Program-made: the position numbers and the translations under genes | The notes under the pieces: generated by a model | Databases searched by the model: none | What the model was told of the DNA's origin: nothing | The model's input: the letters and a program-made list of their open reading frames with translations, nothing else | Part shown: piece after piece, positions 5,965-13,595 of the stretch | Layout: every line of letters starts with the position of its first letter | How positions within the stretch are numbered: position 1 is the first letter of the stretch | DNA from: an uncultured Eubacteriales bacterium | Lineage (GTDB): Bacteria; Bacillota; Clostridia; Oscillospirales; Oscillospiraceae | Assembly: GCA_958427375.1 (NCBI GenBank) | Contig: CAUABY010000009.1 | Location: 1 to 20,229 of the forward strand | Reading direction: 5' to 3' | DNA: 20,229 nt

Positions 5965-8133
5965 TTACTTAAGCAGGCACATTTCTTCTTCCGAATCGTC
6001 GCTGTAGCCGCGGATTGTGTAGTAGGCATTGAGGATATTGCGCGCGATAAACGACACGTTAGCGCCCGAACCGCCGCGCTCCACAACCACGCTGACCGCG
6101 ATTTCCGGGTTCTCCTCCGGTGCGTAGCAGATGAACATACCGTCGTTCGTGATGCCCTCGCCCTTCTGCGCGGTGCCGGTCTTGCCGCAGACGCCGTAGT
6201 TCTCGCCGTTGCGCACACGGGTGAACTTGCAGGTGGCGAAAGTCTCATACACGGCGGCGTTGCTCGGCGCGTTAACCACAAGGTGCATGCCCTCGTGTAC
6301 GGCGTCCCAGTTATACTCGGCGGACTCCACGCGGCTCAAAACCTCCGGCTTGCGCTCGTACACCTTTTCGCTGAAGTCATAGCTGCGCACGGTTTTGAGG
6401 ATAGATGCGGAGTGCCTGTCGCCGCTGTTTGCCACGGTCGCGCAGTACTCGGCCATCTGCAGCGGGGTGAACACGCTGTCCGACTGGCCGATGCCCGCCT
6501 GCAGCGTATCACCTATACGCCACTCGGAGCCGGCGTAATCATAGTGGTTGGCACGGTTTGACATGTTGCCCTTGGTCTCGACAAGCTCAATGCCGGTGCT
6601 CACGCCAAGGCCGAAATTGTGCGCGGTCTCGCCCAGCTTATCAACGCCGAGCGGCTCGCTTATCGTATAGAAGTAGTAGTTGCATGAATCGCGGATTGCG
6701 GTGGAAGTCACTTCCTCGCCGTGAGTCAGGTGTTCATTTTTGTTCACGTTCCAAATCCAGCATTCAGGGGCGTAGCCCTCGGCGGAGTACTTGGTGAAAA
6801 CGCCCTGGCACTTGACAGGCTCCTCCGTGTTGATAATGCCCTCGTTGAGCGCCGCAATCGCTGTGACGAGCTTAAAGGTCGAGCCGGGGGCGTAAGCGCC
6901 CATGAGCGCGCGGTTAAAGAGCGGCGCGTTCGCGGTCGCCATCAGCTCCTGGTACTTTTCGATGATGGTCGACGCATCGTAAGTCGGCCAGCTCGCTATT
7001 GCCAGCGGCTCGCCGGTGTTCACGTCCACCACGACAGCGGCCGCGCCCGTTATCTCGTCTTTCATGTCGGGGTTATAGTCGCCGCGTGCCAAGCCTTCAG
7101 CGCGCTCCTGCTCACGCGTTCTGATAAGCGCCTCAACTCCCGCGTTCAAAATACGCTCGGTCTGCTCCTGAAGCGTCTGGTCGATGGTGAGATACACGTG
7201 GTTGCCCGGCTCCGGCTCTTCAACGTACACCGTGCTCAGCACCGTGCCGGCGGTATTTTTGGTTTCAAGCACCGTGCCGTCCTTGCCGTGGAGGTAGCTT
7301 TCAAAGGCGTACTCCGCGCCGTCCTTGCCCACATAGGCGTCGGTCGAGTAGTTCATCAGGGAGTATTTCTCATACTCCTCCTGCGTCATAAGGCCGACAT
7401 AGCCCAGGATGTGCGCGGCATAATCCGTGCCGTATTCACGCGCGTATGCGCGCGACACGTTGATGCCCGCGAGCTTCTGCTCCATTATTGAGGTGATAAG
7501 CTTCATGCTCGCGTCCTCGACAAAGACATAGTCCGCGGTGTTGATGGCATAGCGCACGTTGATGGAGTAGCGCACACCGGCAATCGTGCGCATTTCCTCC
7601 GCCGAGTAGCTGTTGTCGATGCTGTAGCGTGTGCGCATGTAGCTCATAAGCTCAACGGCGGTGGGGTTTTCGGGGTCTGCCACGTCCATCTCTTTGAGCT
7701 CTTTTTTCTTGTCCTTTATGTAAGCCTTGAGCATCGTGCGCTGGATTTCGGTCATATCCGTGTCATACTCAAAGGGCGGCGTCCCCGTTATGGGCAGATC
7801 GTCCGTGTACGAGTCGCCATAGCCCTCAACCATCTTCACAAGCTCAAGTATGGTCTCGTTCGGGTTCTCGTCCGCGAAGAGCTTGGTGGTGTCAATTGTC
7901 AGGTTGTAGCTCTCGGAGTTGCTGGCAAGCACACGGCCATAGCGGTCGCGTATGCTGCCGCGCGCCGCGGTGACGGTGCGCTTCTCGGTTGTTATCTCGT
8001 TGCTTCTGTTGTAGTAAATCTCGCCCTCGATTATCTGCAGCTGGTACATAAAGTACACGTACACAAGGATGAGGAGTAAAAGCAGGATGACAAGTCCTAC
8101 AACTCGGCCCTGTTTAACAAGTCTTTGATGCAT
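5965..8133 (-). CDS. mrdA: Penicillin-binding protein 2 (elongation transpeptidase)
   Basis: 722-residue class B PBP, a D,D-transpeptidase that cross-links peptidoglycan during lateral wall growth. It has a single N-terminal membrane anchor (about 11-31) with a short cytoplasmic tail; the rest is extracytoplasmic. The dimerisation domain starts around RGSIRDRYGRVLA (58-70). The transpeptidase motifs are complete: STFK with S418 and K421, SCN at 483-485, and KTG at 651-653. Length is somewhat above E. coli PBP2 (about 630), as is usual in Clostridia. Start ATG at 8133 has AAAGGA 7 nt upstream. It lies downstream of mreD, separated by 103 nt that contain a three-way-junction-like structure. The expected partner rodA is not next to it. 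Confidence 0.95.
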   Translation of the reverse strand: MHQRLVKQGRVVGLVILLLLLILVYVYFMYQLQIIEGEIYYNRSNEITTEKRTVTAARGSIRDRYGRVLASNSESYNLTIDTTKLFADENPNETILELVKMVEGYGDSYTDDLPITGTPPFEYDTDMTEIQRTMLKAYIKDKKKELKEMDVADPENPTAVELMSYMRTRYSIDNSYSAEEMRTIAGVRYSINVRYAINTADYVFVEDASMKLITSIMEQKLAGINVSRAYAREYGTDYAAHILGYVGLMTQEEYEKYSLMNYSTDAYVGKDGAEYAFESYLHGKDGTVLETKNTAGTVLSTVYVEEPEPGNHVYLTIDQTLQEQTERILNAGVEALIRTREQERAEGLARGDYNPDMKDEITGAAAVVVDVNTGEPLAIASWPTYDASTIIEKYQELMATANAPLFNRALMGAYAPGSTFKLVTAIAALNEGIINTEEPVKCQGVFTKYSAEGYAPECWIWNVNKNEHLTHGEEVTSTAIRDSCNYYFYTISEPLGVDKLGETAHNFGLGVSTGIELVETKGNMSNRANHYDYAGSEWRIGDTLQAGIGQSDSVFTPLQMAEYCATVANSGDRHSASILKTVRSYDFSEKVYERKPEVLSRVESAEYNWDAVHEGMHLVVNAPSNAAVYETFATCKFTRVRNGENYGVCGKTGTAQKGEGITNDGMFICYAPEENPEIAVSVVVERGGSGANVSFIARNILNAYYTIRGYSDDSEEEMCLLK

Positions 8134-8153
8134 AGGAATATCCTTTCTCTGCG

Positions 8154-8204
8154 GCTGACGGGAACTGCCGCGTCGTGTTCACAGCGAAGCGAGCTGTCGT
8201 CAGC
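8154..8204 (-). promoter_or_regulatory. Predicted three-way-junction RNA in the PBP2 leader
   Basis: Within the mreD-PBP2 gap, nearly every base of 51 nt falls into nested stems: closing stem GCTGACG (8154-8160) with CGTCAGC (8198-8204); inner stem GAAC (8162-8165) with GTTC (8177-8180); inner stem ACAGC (8181-8185) with GCTGT (8193-8197). Only one base at the junction is unpaired, apart from the loops. In the transcript it ends about 9 nt before the AAAGGA ribosome-binding site. A regulatory RNA or a dispersed repeat are the two readings. Manual folding only. Confidence 0.5.
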
Positions 8205-8236
8205 AAAGGGGGATGCGGTTGATTGGGGCTGCCGCG

Positions 8237-8731
8237 CTATTCTATCCACTCCGCGGGCGGGTAGTAGGCCAGCACCGCCGGCGGAAGCGACCACAGCGTC
8301 TGCAAAAAAACGGTTGAAAGCATGGTGGGATAGAACGCGTCCATGGCGACGGTTTTAAACATCTGCACAAAGCCCGTCACCAGCAGCGCAAGCACGGTCA
8401 TCCCCATAAAGGCGAAAAAGCGCCTGTTGAGGAAGAACTGCGACACAAAGCCCGTAAAGAAGGCTATTGCGGGGAAAATTATCGTAAATGTTACGGTATT
8501 TTCTATGAACGCCATGTCCGCGAAAACGCCCATAATAAGGCTGAACACCGCTCCCCAGGTCGCGCCCTCGAACATGCCCACGGCCACGGCCACGGCGGGC
8601 AGCACCATCGGGCACACGCCTAAGGGCCGAAGCTCCGTGAAGAGCATGTTCTGCGCCACGAGCGATAGGAAGAGGTAGAGCGCGTAACTGAGCGTTCTTT
8701 TGACGTTTATTTTTGCAAAAAGTTCTTTCAC
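8237..8731 (-). CDS. mreD: Rod shape-determining protein MreD
   Basis: 164-residue polytopic membrane protein of the elongasome, partner of MreC and PBP2. It is almost entirely hydrophobic, with about five membrane segments: LYLFLSLVAQNMLF near 20, VLPAVAVAVGMF near 45, AVFSLIMGVFADMAF near 65, IIFPAIAFFTGFV near 85 and a segment around FMGMTVLALLVTGFV. The frame is open further upstream inside mreC, but that extension reads as a shadow of mreC. I place the start at GTG 8731-8729 (VKELFAKINVKRTL), two bases past the last base of the mreC TAG, with GGTGGA-like sequence just upstream; translational coupling with mreC is likely. Family identity rests on position, length and topology more than on motifs. 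Confidence 0.85.
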   Translation of the reverse strand: MKELFAKINVKRTLSYALYLFLSLVAQNMLFTELRPLGVCPMVLPAVAVAVGMFEGATWGAVFSLIMGVFADMAFIENTVTFTIIFPAIAFFTGFVSQFFLNRRFFAFMGMTVLALLVTGFVQMFKTVAMDAFYPTMLSTVFLQTLWSLPPAVLAYYPPAEWIE

Positions 8732-8732
8732 A

Positions 8733-9575
8733 CTATTCCACCACTTCAAAGCTCTTGATGATGAACACCTGCACGAGTGAGTCATAGTTGCATTCGGGCT
8801 TAATGATGCCGTACTCAATCTGACCGCCCGCCTCGCTCTGGATGTTGGTTATCGTGCCGATGAGAAGCCCTGCCGGGAACGCGCCGCCAGAGCCGGAGGT
8901 CAGCACCTCATCGCCGACGAATATCTGCGCGCCGTCGGCCAAAAAGCTTAGTTTGGCCTCGCGCTTTTTCATCAGGTCAAATTCGCCCACGGACATGCCG
9001 GACGAGCCAGAAGAACCGGCGTAAGCGCCGATGCTCATGTCAACATCCATCACGGTGCTCACAGTCGCCCAGGTCTCGCCCAGCTCCGTCACCTGTCCGA
9101 CGACAACGCCGTACTCGGTGATGACAGGGTCGTTGAGCTCAATGCCGCTGCTTTTGCCCTTGCTTATGGTGAACGACGATGACCAGTTGGACGACGACCA
9201 CAGCACCACCTTGCTCGACTCCAGCTCATAGTCCGTGTGCTTCTCCTGGAAGTTGAGCGCCTCGCGCAGGCGCACGTTCTCCTCCGAGGCCGCGATGCCG
9301 TCACGCGCGGACTGCTGCGCGTCGGCAAGCTGTGAGCGCAGCGACTCGTTCTCCGCTTGCAGCGCGTCATATTGATAGAGATAGCCATAGATAGTGTCAA
9401 ACCAGTTTACAGTCGAACTCAAAACCTTTTTTATCGGCGCTTCGATAACACCGGTCGCGTTTTGCAGAAAGCTTATGTTGCCGCTGCGCGAACCCGCGCC
9501 GATAGCGGTTATAAGCGCGACTGCCAGCACAATTATGGCTATGCGTATTCCGTTTTTCTTCAGATATTCTTTCAA
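8733..9575 (-). CDS. mreC: Rod shape-determining protein MreC
   Basis: 280 residues. MreC is the periplasmic/extracytoplasmic scaffold that links the elongasome to PBP2. A short cytoplasmic N-terminus is followed by one membrane helix (about 10-27), a coiled coil (about 66-110, YDALQAENESLRSQLADAQ) and the beta-rich domain. Typical segments are DPVITEYGVVVGQV (147-160) and LTSGSGGAFPAGLLIGTI near 222-239. The start codon is TTG at 9575-9573; AGGAG lies 10 nt upstream and no in-frame ATG precedes the membrane helix. It starts 15 nt after the maf stop. A run of Ser/Gly (AYAGSSGSSGMS, about 184-195) replaces part of a usual beta loop. Confidence 0.93.
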   Translation of the reverse strand: MKEYLKKNGIRIAIIVLAVALITAIGAGSRSGNISFLQNATGVIEAPIKKVLSSTVNWFDTIYGYLYQYDALQAENESLRSQLADAQQSARDGIAASEENVRLREALNFQEKHTDYELESSKVVLWSSSNWSSSFTISKGKSSGIELNDPVITEYGVVVGQVTELGETWATVSTVMDVDMSIGAYAGSSGSSGMSVGEFDLMKKREAKLSFLADGAQIFVGDEVLTSGSGGAFPAGLLIGTITNIQSEAGGQIEYGIIKPECNYDSLVQVFIIKSFEVVE

Positions 9576-9590
9576 GAGCTCTTCACTCCT

Positions 9591-10166
9591 TTATTTTATC
9601 AGGTTCAGCCCCGCATTTTTCAGCATCGAGTCGAGCAGGCACAGCGGCAGACCCATAACATTGAAAAAGTCCCCCTCAATGCCGCGCACGAAAACCGCGC
9701 CTCTGCCCTGCGCACCGTAAGCCCCGGCCTTGTCCATCGGCTCGCCGGTCCTGACATAGGCCGCTATCTCCTCGGCTGCTATGCCGCGAAAATGCACTTT
9801 CGTCACCTCGGCGGCGGACTGCATATCACCGTCCGCGTACACGGCAACGCCGGTATACACCTCATGCGTATTGTCGGCAAGCTCTGTGAGCATCGCCTCA
9901 GCCTCGGCCTCGCTGTGCGGCTTGCCGAGGATACGCCCATCCGCCCAGACTATGGTGTCCGCCGCGACCACAATATCGCCCGGCGCGGCAAGGGCTGCAA
10001 CCTCGTGGCACTTGGCGAGGGACAGCGCCTTCACCGTCTCCTCCGGGCCCGCGCCCCGCGGCGGGCACTCCTCCCCTTTGGCAGGGATTATCTTCAAATC
10101 TTTAACTCCCAGCATCTCCATAAGCTCCTTGCGGCGCGGAGAGCCGGAGGCAAGTATAACTGACAT
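9591..10166 (-). CDS. maf: Maf family nucleotide pyrophosphatase
   Basis: 191-residue cytoplasmic Maf/Ham1-fold enzyme. Characterised YhdE-type members hydrolyse dTTP, UTP and modified pyrimidine triphosphates to the monophosphate. The motifs are complete: SGSPRR at 7-12, AADT at 68-71 with catalytic Asp70, GKPHSEAEA at 81-89, HEVYTGV at 101-107 and the C-terminal KAGAYGAQGRGAVFVRGIEG block ending in NVMGLPL. Start ATG at 10166 has AAGGAG 9 nt upstream. It heads the maf-mreC-mreD-PBP2 cluster, an arrangement widely conserved in Firmicutes, although radC and mreB often found between maf and mreC are missing. The 171-nt region upstream is packed with inverted repeats. Confidence 0.95.
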   Translation of the reverse strand: MSVILASGSPRRKELMEMLGVKDLKIIPAKGEECPPRGAGPEETVKALSLAKCHEVAALAAPGDIVVAADTIVWADGRILGKPHSEAEAEAMLTELADNTHEVYTGVAVYADGDMQSAAEVTKVHFRGIAAEEIAAYVRTGEPMDKAGAYGAQGRGAVFVRGIEGDFFNVMGLPLCLLDSMLKNAGLNLIK

Positions 10167-10337
10167 TTATATGTGCTCCTTTTTTACTAAAACCTGATAA
10201 AAAGCTTTACCTTAAAGCTTTTTATAGCGCCACAGCGCGTCGGGTTTTGCATGAGACTGCACGACGCGCGCTTGAGCGCGGCGTGAGTGTGCATGGCACA
10301 CGTATTTTCAATTAAAGCTTTTAATTGAAAATCAGTA
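10167..10337. repeat. Hairpin-bounded intergenic region upstream of maf
   Basis: No gene. Two perfect 13-bp AT hairpins bound the gap: ATAAAAAGCTTTA and its complement (10197-10209 and 10213-10225, loop CCT), and ATTTTCAATTAAA and its complement (10304-10316 and 10320-10332, loop GCT). Between them are a GC stem with 9 of 10 pairs (10260-10269 with 10276-10285), a 6-bp stem GTGTGC/GCACAC (10287-10301) and ATGAGAC at 10251-10257. The hairpin nearest the U32 gene could terminate it. No clear maf promoter was found. Confidence 0.75.
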
Positions 10338-12422
10338 TCAATCTACACCCCTGTAGTATAGCCCGCGTGTCAATACATTGGGCTTGTAGTCGCTCAGTCC
10401 CATGTGGCCCTTGGCGACCTCCACGCACTCACGCGCGCTCTCGGTTGTAAACATCATCCGCAGTCCCCACAGTCCGGCGGAGTACAAATCGTCCTTCTTG
10501 TCCGCGAGGTAGAGCTTGTGCGCGTTGTAGATGACGTTGCGGCAGCCGTATTCCTTCACAACCGGGAACACAGAGCCCATGCGGTCAGACATCTGCGCGG
10601 GGGTCTGGCAGGCACAGCGGCCCGCGCTGTGCTTTATTATGCACTGGTCAGACACCATCAGCGGCAGGCGGCCATAAATTATCATCTCCGTGTCGAGCGG
10701 CTTCGCCATATCCTTAATCTGCGCAATGCGCAGTTCAAAAGAGGCCGTGGCGGACAAAAATCCCATCTCATTGAGCATTTCAAGCGTGTATGAGTTGAAA
10801 GCGTTCAAGCCGAAATCGCCCCTCACCTTCATCCCCGCGGCGCGTGCGAGCATGATGTGGCCGAGGTTTCCCACAAGCACCTCGTTCACACCGTAATCAA
10901 AAAGGCGCTGGAGCGTGTTATGGACATCTTTCATCTGGCGGTCGTTTATTATGCGCGGCAGCACCGCAACCGGCACCGTGCCCTGCTCAACGAAAGGCAG
11001 AACGAGCTTCGGCTGCTCAAGCATCACGTTTGCCGGGACATATAGATACGCCGGACGCAGATCCGCAAGCTCCTTTGAGAGCTGATCCTCCGTGCGCACC
11101 TGCATTATGAGTTTCGGGTCTGACACAACCGGGATGTTCTTCGGCGGCGCCGGCAGCTCAAAACTGCGGCGCGTGGGCGGCACGGCGCGCTGCTCAGACA
11201 GCTCCGAAATCAGCTTTCTGCGCAGTTCGTTTATCTCCGCCGCCGCGAGGTACAGCCCTGGATCGGCCTTGGCCTTGTTTTCAACCACGTTGTACGGCGT
11301 GCCGCCGGTTTTGAACATCTGCTCTATCAAATAGCTGTCCGTCAGTCCTTGGCGCTTGGCCTTCTCCGGCACCGCGCCATAGGTCACGGCGCGGTGGCCG
11401 TCATCGTCAAAGGCGATGGCCTTGATGCGCTCGTCCCTCTCGGCCACGGTGTAAAAGTGTACCGGCACGCGGCGAAGCTCACCGTCTGCATAAGCGCGGC
11501 GGGCGGTGGTGAAGATTTTCTCCGTGCCCTCCTCCGGCTCTCCGCGCACGCCGAACATGTCCTCCTTGTCGCCGTTGAAATAGCCCTGAGTAAATCCCTG
11601 GCGGGAGAATGCCTTGGTGAGCATGTTCATCTCTTCCGCCGTGGGCTGACGGCGCTCCTTTATGGCCTTGGAGTATATGCCGGTGACAATGGCGGTGTAC
11701 TCCGGGCGCTTCATGCGCCCCTCAATTTTCACGCAGGCAACGCCCGCCTCCTCCAGCTCGCGCAGGCGGTCAACAAGGCAGTTGTCCTTGAGTGACATTG
11801 GGTAATCGTCCATACGCCCGCCGAGGGAGTACTGCATGCGGCAGGGCTGGGCGCACATGCCGCGGTTGCCGCTGCGGCGGCCAATGAGCGCGGACATGTA
11901 GCACTGCCCGGAGTGGCAGAAGCAAAGCGCGCCGTGGACAAACACTTCAGTCTCTATCGGGGCGTTAGCGGTGATGAATTTAATCTCCTCAAGGCTCAGC
12001 TCGCGGGCAAGCACCGCGCGGGTAAGCCCCATCTCGGCGGCAGCCTGAACCCCGGCAAGATTATGTATGCTCATCTGCGTGCTCGCGTGCAGGGGGATAT
12101 CGGGTGCGGCACGGCGCACAACCGAAATCAGCCCCAAGTCCTGAATTATTATCCCGTCAACCCCACAGCGCGAGGCAAGGCGCGCTCTCTCCGCCGCCGC
12201 GGGAATCTCCCGGTCATTGACGAGGGTGTTGAGCGTGACATACACCTTGCAGCCGCGCACATGGCAGTAGCGCACGGACTTTTCAAATTCTTCATCCGTA
12301 AAATTCTTCGCACCGCGGCGGGCGTTGAAATCGCTCAAGCCCATGTATACCGCGTCCGCGCCGTTCTGCACAGCGGCTATGACGGCCTCAGGCGAGCCGG
12401 CTGGGGAGAGAAGCTCTAACAT
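10338..12422 (-). CDS. U32 family protein, RlhA-like (23S rRNA hydroxylation)
   Basis: 694 residues. It belongs to the peptidase U32/collagenase-like family, now known to include RNA-modifying Fe-S proteins; the long form with a second U32 module resembles RlhA, which hydroxylates a cytidine of 23S rRNA. The N-terminal TIM-barrel-like part starts LSPAGSPEAVIAAVQNGADAVY. The family signature lies at about 159-195: E.EVFVHGALC, SGQCYMS, NRGMCAQPCR. It has Cys167, Cys169, Cys174, Cys190 and Cys194 as candidate Fe-S ligands, and KIEGRMKRPEY follows near 233-243. A second Cys group (CIIKHSAGRCACQ) lies in the C-terminal third. The ATG at 12422 is chosen over one 11 codons upstream because AAAGGA lies 9 nt before it. 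The substrate (rRNA or tRNA) is inferred. Confidence 0.88.
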   Translation of the reverse strand: MLELLSPAGSPEAVIAAVQNGADAVYMGLSDFNARRGAKNFTDEEFEKSVRYCHVRGCKVYVTLNTLVNDREIPAAAERARLASRCGVDGIIIQDLGLISVVRRAAPDIPLHASTQMSIHNLAGVQAAAEMGLTRAVLARELSLEEIKFITANAPIETEVFVHGALCFCHSGQCYMSALIGRRSGNRGMCAQPCRMQYSLGGRMDDYPMSLKDNCLVDRLRELEEAGVACVKIEGRMKRPEYTAIVTGIYSKAIKERRQPTAEEMNMLTKAFSRQGFTQGYFNGDKEDMFGVRGEPEEGTEKIFTTARRAYADGELRRVPVHFYTVAERDERIKAIAFDDDGHRAVTYGAVPEKAKRQGLTDSYLIEQMFKTGGTPYNVVENKAKADPGLYLAAAEINELRRKLISELSEQRAVPPTRRSFELPAPPKNIPVVSDPKLIMQVRTEDQLSKELADLRPAYLYVPANVMLEQPKLVLPFVEQGTVPVAVLPRIINDRQMKDVHNTLQRLFDYGVNEVLVGNLGHIMLARAAGMKVRGDFGLNAFNSYTLEMLNEMGFLSATASFELRIAQIKDMAKPLDTEMIIYGRLPLMVSDQCIIKHSAGRCACQTPAQMSDRMGSVFPVVKEYGCRNVIYNAHKLYLADKKDDLYSAGLWGLRMMFTTESARECVEVAKGHMGLSDYKPNVLTRGLYYRGVD

Positions 12423-12449
12423 TGTATCAGTTCCTTTTTCTGTGTTGAA

Positions 12450-12480
12450 GCTCAATCGGCACTCGCCGCCGAGCTTTTTT
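12450..12480 (+). terminator. Terminator-like hairpin in the U32 leader, oriented plus
   Basis: GCTC (12450-12453) and CGGC (12457-12460) pair with GCCG (12465-12468) and GAGC (12471-12474), followed by six T. The T run follows the stem on the plus strand, opposite to the U32 gene, so it would stop antisense transcription entering the promoter region. In the U32 transcript it is a plain leader hairpin. Confidence 0.4.
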
Positions 12481-12516
12481 CATTCTAACTCATAATCAGC
12501 CTATTATACAGAGTGC

Positions 12517-12546
12517 ATTATAGCACATATCTTGCTATTGCGACAA
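12517..12546 (-). promoter_or_regulatory. Promoter for the U32 gene
   Basis: Minus strand: -35 TTGTCG (12546-12541), 18-bp spacer, -10 TATAAT (12522-12517). Its -35 overlaps the -35 of the divergent dnaD-type promoter by three bases. A second minus-strand TATAAT lies a few bases downstream (12507-12502) with a poorer -35. Confidence 0.5.
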
Positions 12547-12566
12547 GATAAAAATAATGTTATAAT
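12538..12566 (+). promoter_or_regulatory. Promoter for the DnaD-domain operon
   Basis: -35 TTGCGA (12538-12543), 17-bp spacer, -10 TATAAT (12561-12566, perfect). It lies about 60 nt before the DnaD-domain start codon and shares bases with the divergent U32 promoter. Confidence 0.65.
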
Positions 12567-12627
12567 ATCAAGCCGTAATTACATTTACAAAACCGACATA
12601 TTTACTTTAAGCAGACGGGAGCGGCAT

Positions 12628-13581
12628 ATGACCGACAGCACGCGGAACAACTCAATATCTCCCCAACTTGCCGACAGGCTCATAGCCGCGCACGATGGGG
12701 ACGTGGCCTTGCTGTACATATACAGGCTTCGCACAGGCTGCACCGATTTGGAGCAGACCTCGCGCGAGCTGTGCCGCACCGCGCGCGAGATCGAGGCCGC
12801 CGATGAGAAGCTCCGGCGCATACTTGACTACTCCCCCGCCGGCATCACGCACACAGCGCCCGTCACTCCCCTGTCCGCCGCGCCTGAGCACGTGGCCGTA
12901 CCCGCCCCCGCTGAGGAGCTGCCGGAGTACCGCGCGGAGGACATAGTCCGCCGCAGCCGCGAGGATGGGGAATTTGCCGCCGTTGTCTCGGAGGCGGCGC
13001 GGGTCATGGGGCGCAGTCTCAGCAGCGTGGACATGAAAACGCTCTTCGGCGTTTACGACTTTTTAGGCCTCCCGGCGGACGTTATAATGCTGCTTGTCAA
13101 CTATGTCGGTCAGCAGTACCATGAGCGTTACGGCGGCCAGCGCCGGCCGAGCGCGCGCGCCTTTGAGAAAGAGGCGTACCGCTGGGCAAATAATGAGATA
13201 ATGACAATGGAGCAGGCGGAGGAATATATCCGCCGCGCGGACGAGCGCCGGGGCGTCCTCGCCAAAGTCAAGGACGCGCTGGGCATCAAAGGGCGCGAAT
13301 TGACGAAAACGGAGAACGAATATGTGAGCTCTTGGCTTGACATGGGCTTTCCAGTGGACGCTGTCGCTGAGGCCTATGACCGCACAGTCACCAACACCGG
13401 CTCCCTGCGCTGGAGCTACATGAACAAGATAATCTTAAGCTGGAACGAGAAAAAGCTCTACACCCTGCGCGATATCACGGAAAAGGACGGCAAGCGCTCT
13501 TCCCGCGCCGCACACACCAAGTCGCGCGGCAGCCACCCATCGGACTTTGACGAGCTTGACAAGCTCATTGACAAAATTTAA
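12628..13581 (+). CDS. DnaD-domain replication protein
   Basis: 317 residues. DnaD/DnaB-family proteins remodel DNA at origins and help load the replicative helicase. After an N-terminal helical, possibly winged-helix part (about 10-70) and a Pro/Ala-rich linker (about 72-100), two DnaB_2 domains are visible. The first is about 103-170 (IVRRSREDGEF, LFGVYDFLGLPADVIMLLVNYV). The second is about 225-285 (LTKTENEYVSSWLDMGFPVD, SYMNKIILSW), which carries the family's Y-x-x-x-I-L-x-W pattern. The tail is basic. The ATG at 12628 has GGGAG about 6-7 nt upstream. An upstream in-frame start at 12532 is rejected because the promoter lies inside that stretch. The stop is 14 nt before the DnaI-like ATPase gene, its expected partner. 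Confidence 0.9.
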   Translation: MTDSTRNNSISPQLADRLIAAHDGDVALLYIYRLRTGCTDLEQTSRELCRTAREIEAADEKLRRILDYSPAGITHTAPVTPLSAAPEHVAVPAPAEELPEYRAEDIVRRSREDGEFAAVVSEAARVMGRSLSSVDMKTLFGVYDFLGLPADVIMLLVNYVGQQYHERYGGQRRPSARAFEKEAYRWANNEIMTMEQAEEYIRRADERRGVLAKVKDALGIKGRELTKTENEYVSSWLDMGFPVDAVAEAYDRTVTNTGSLRWSYMNKIILSWNEKKLYTLRDITEKDGKRSSRAAHTKSRGSHPSDFDELDKLIDKI

Positions 13582-13595
13582 AAAGGGGCATCACC

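Noticed and set aside
6721..7491. Long plus-strand open frame opposite PBP2; similar ones at 818-1558, 9357-10163, 11913-12419, 17144-17980 and 18646-19377
   Set aside because: All are antisense to conserved genes, lack ribosome-binding sites and have low-complexity Arg/His/Leu-rich translations.
8732..8818. Longer N-terminus for MreD starting at 8818
   Set aside because: The extra residues are an out-of-frame reading of the mreC 3' end, Ser/Cys-rich and unlike MreD; GTG at 8731 is adjacent to the mreC stop.
12532..12627. Longer N-terminus for the DnaD-domain protein
   Set aside because: The extension covers the TATAAT promoter and AT-rich DNA; a good RBS precedes 12628.
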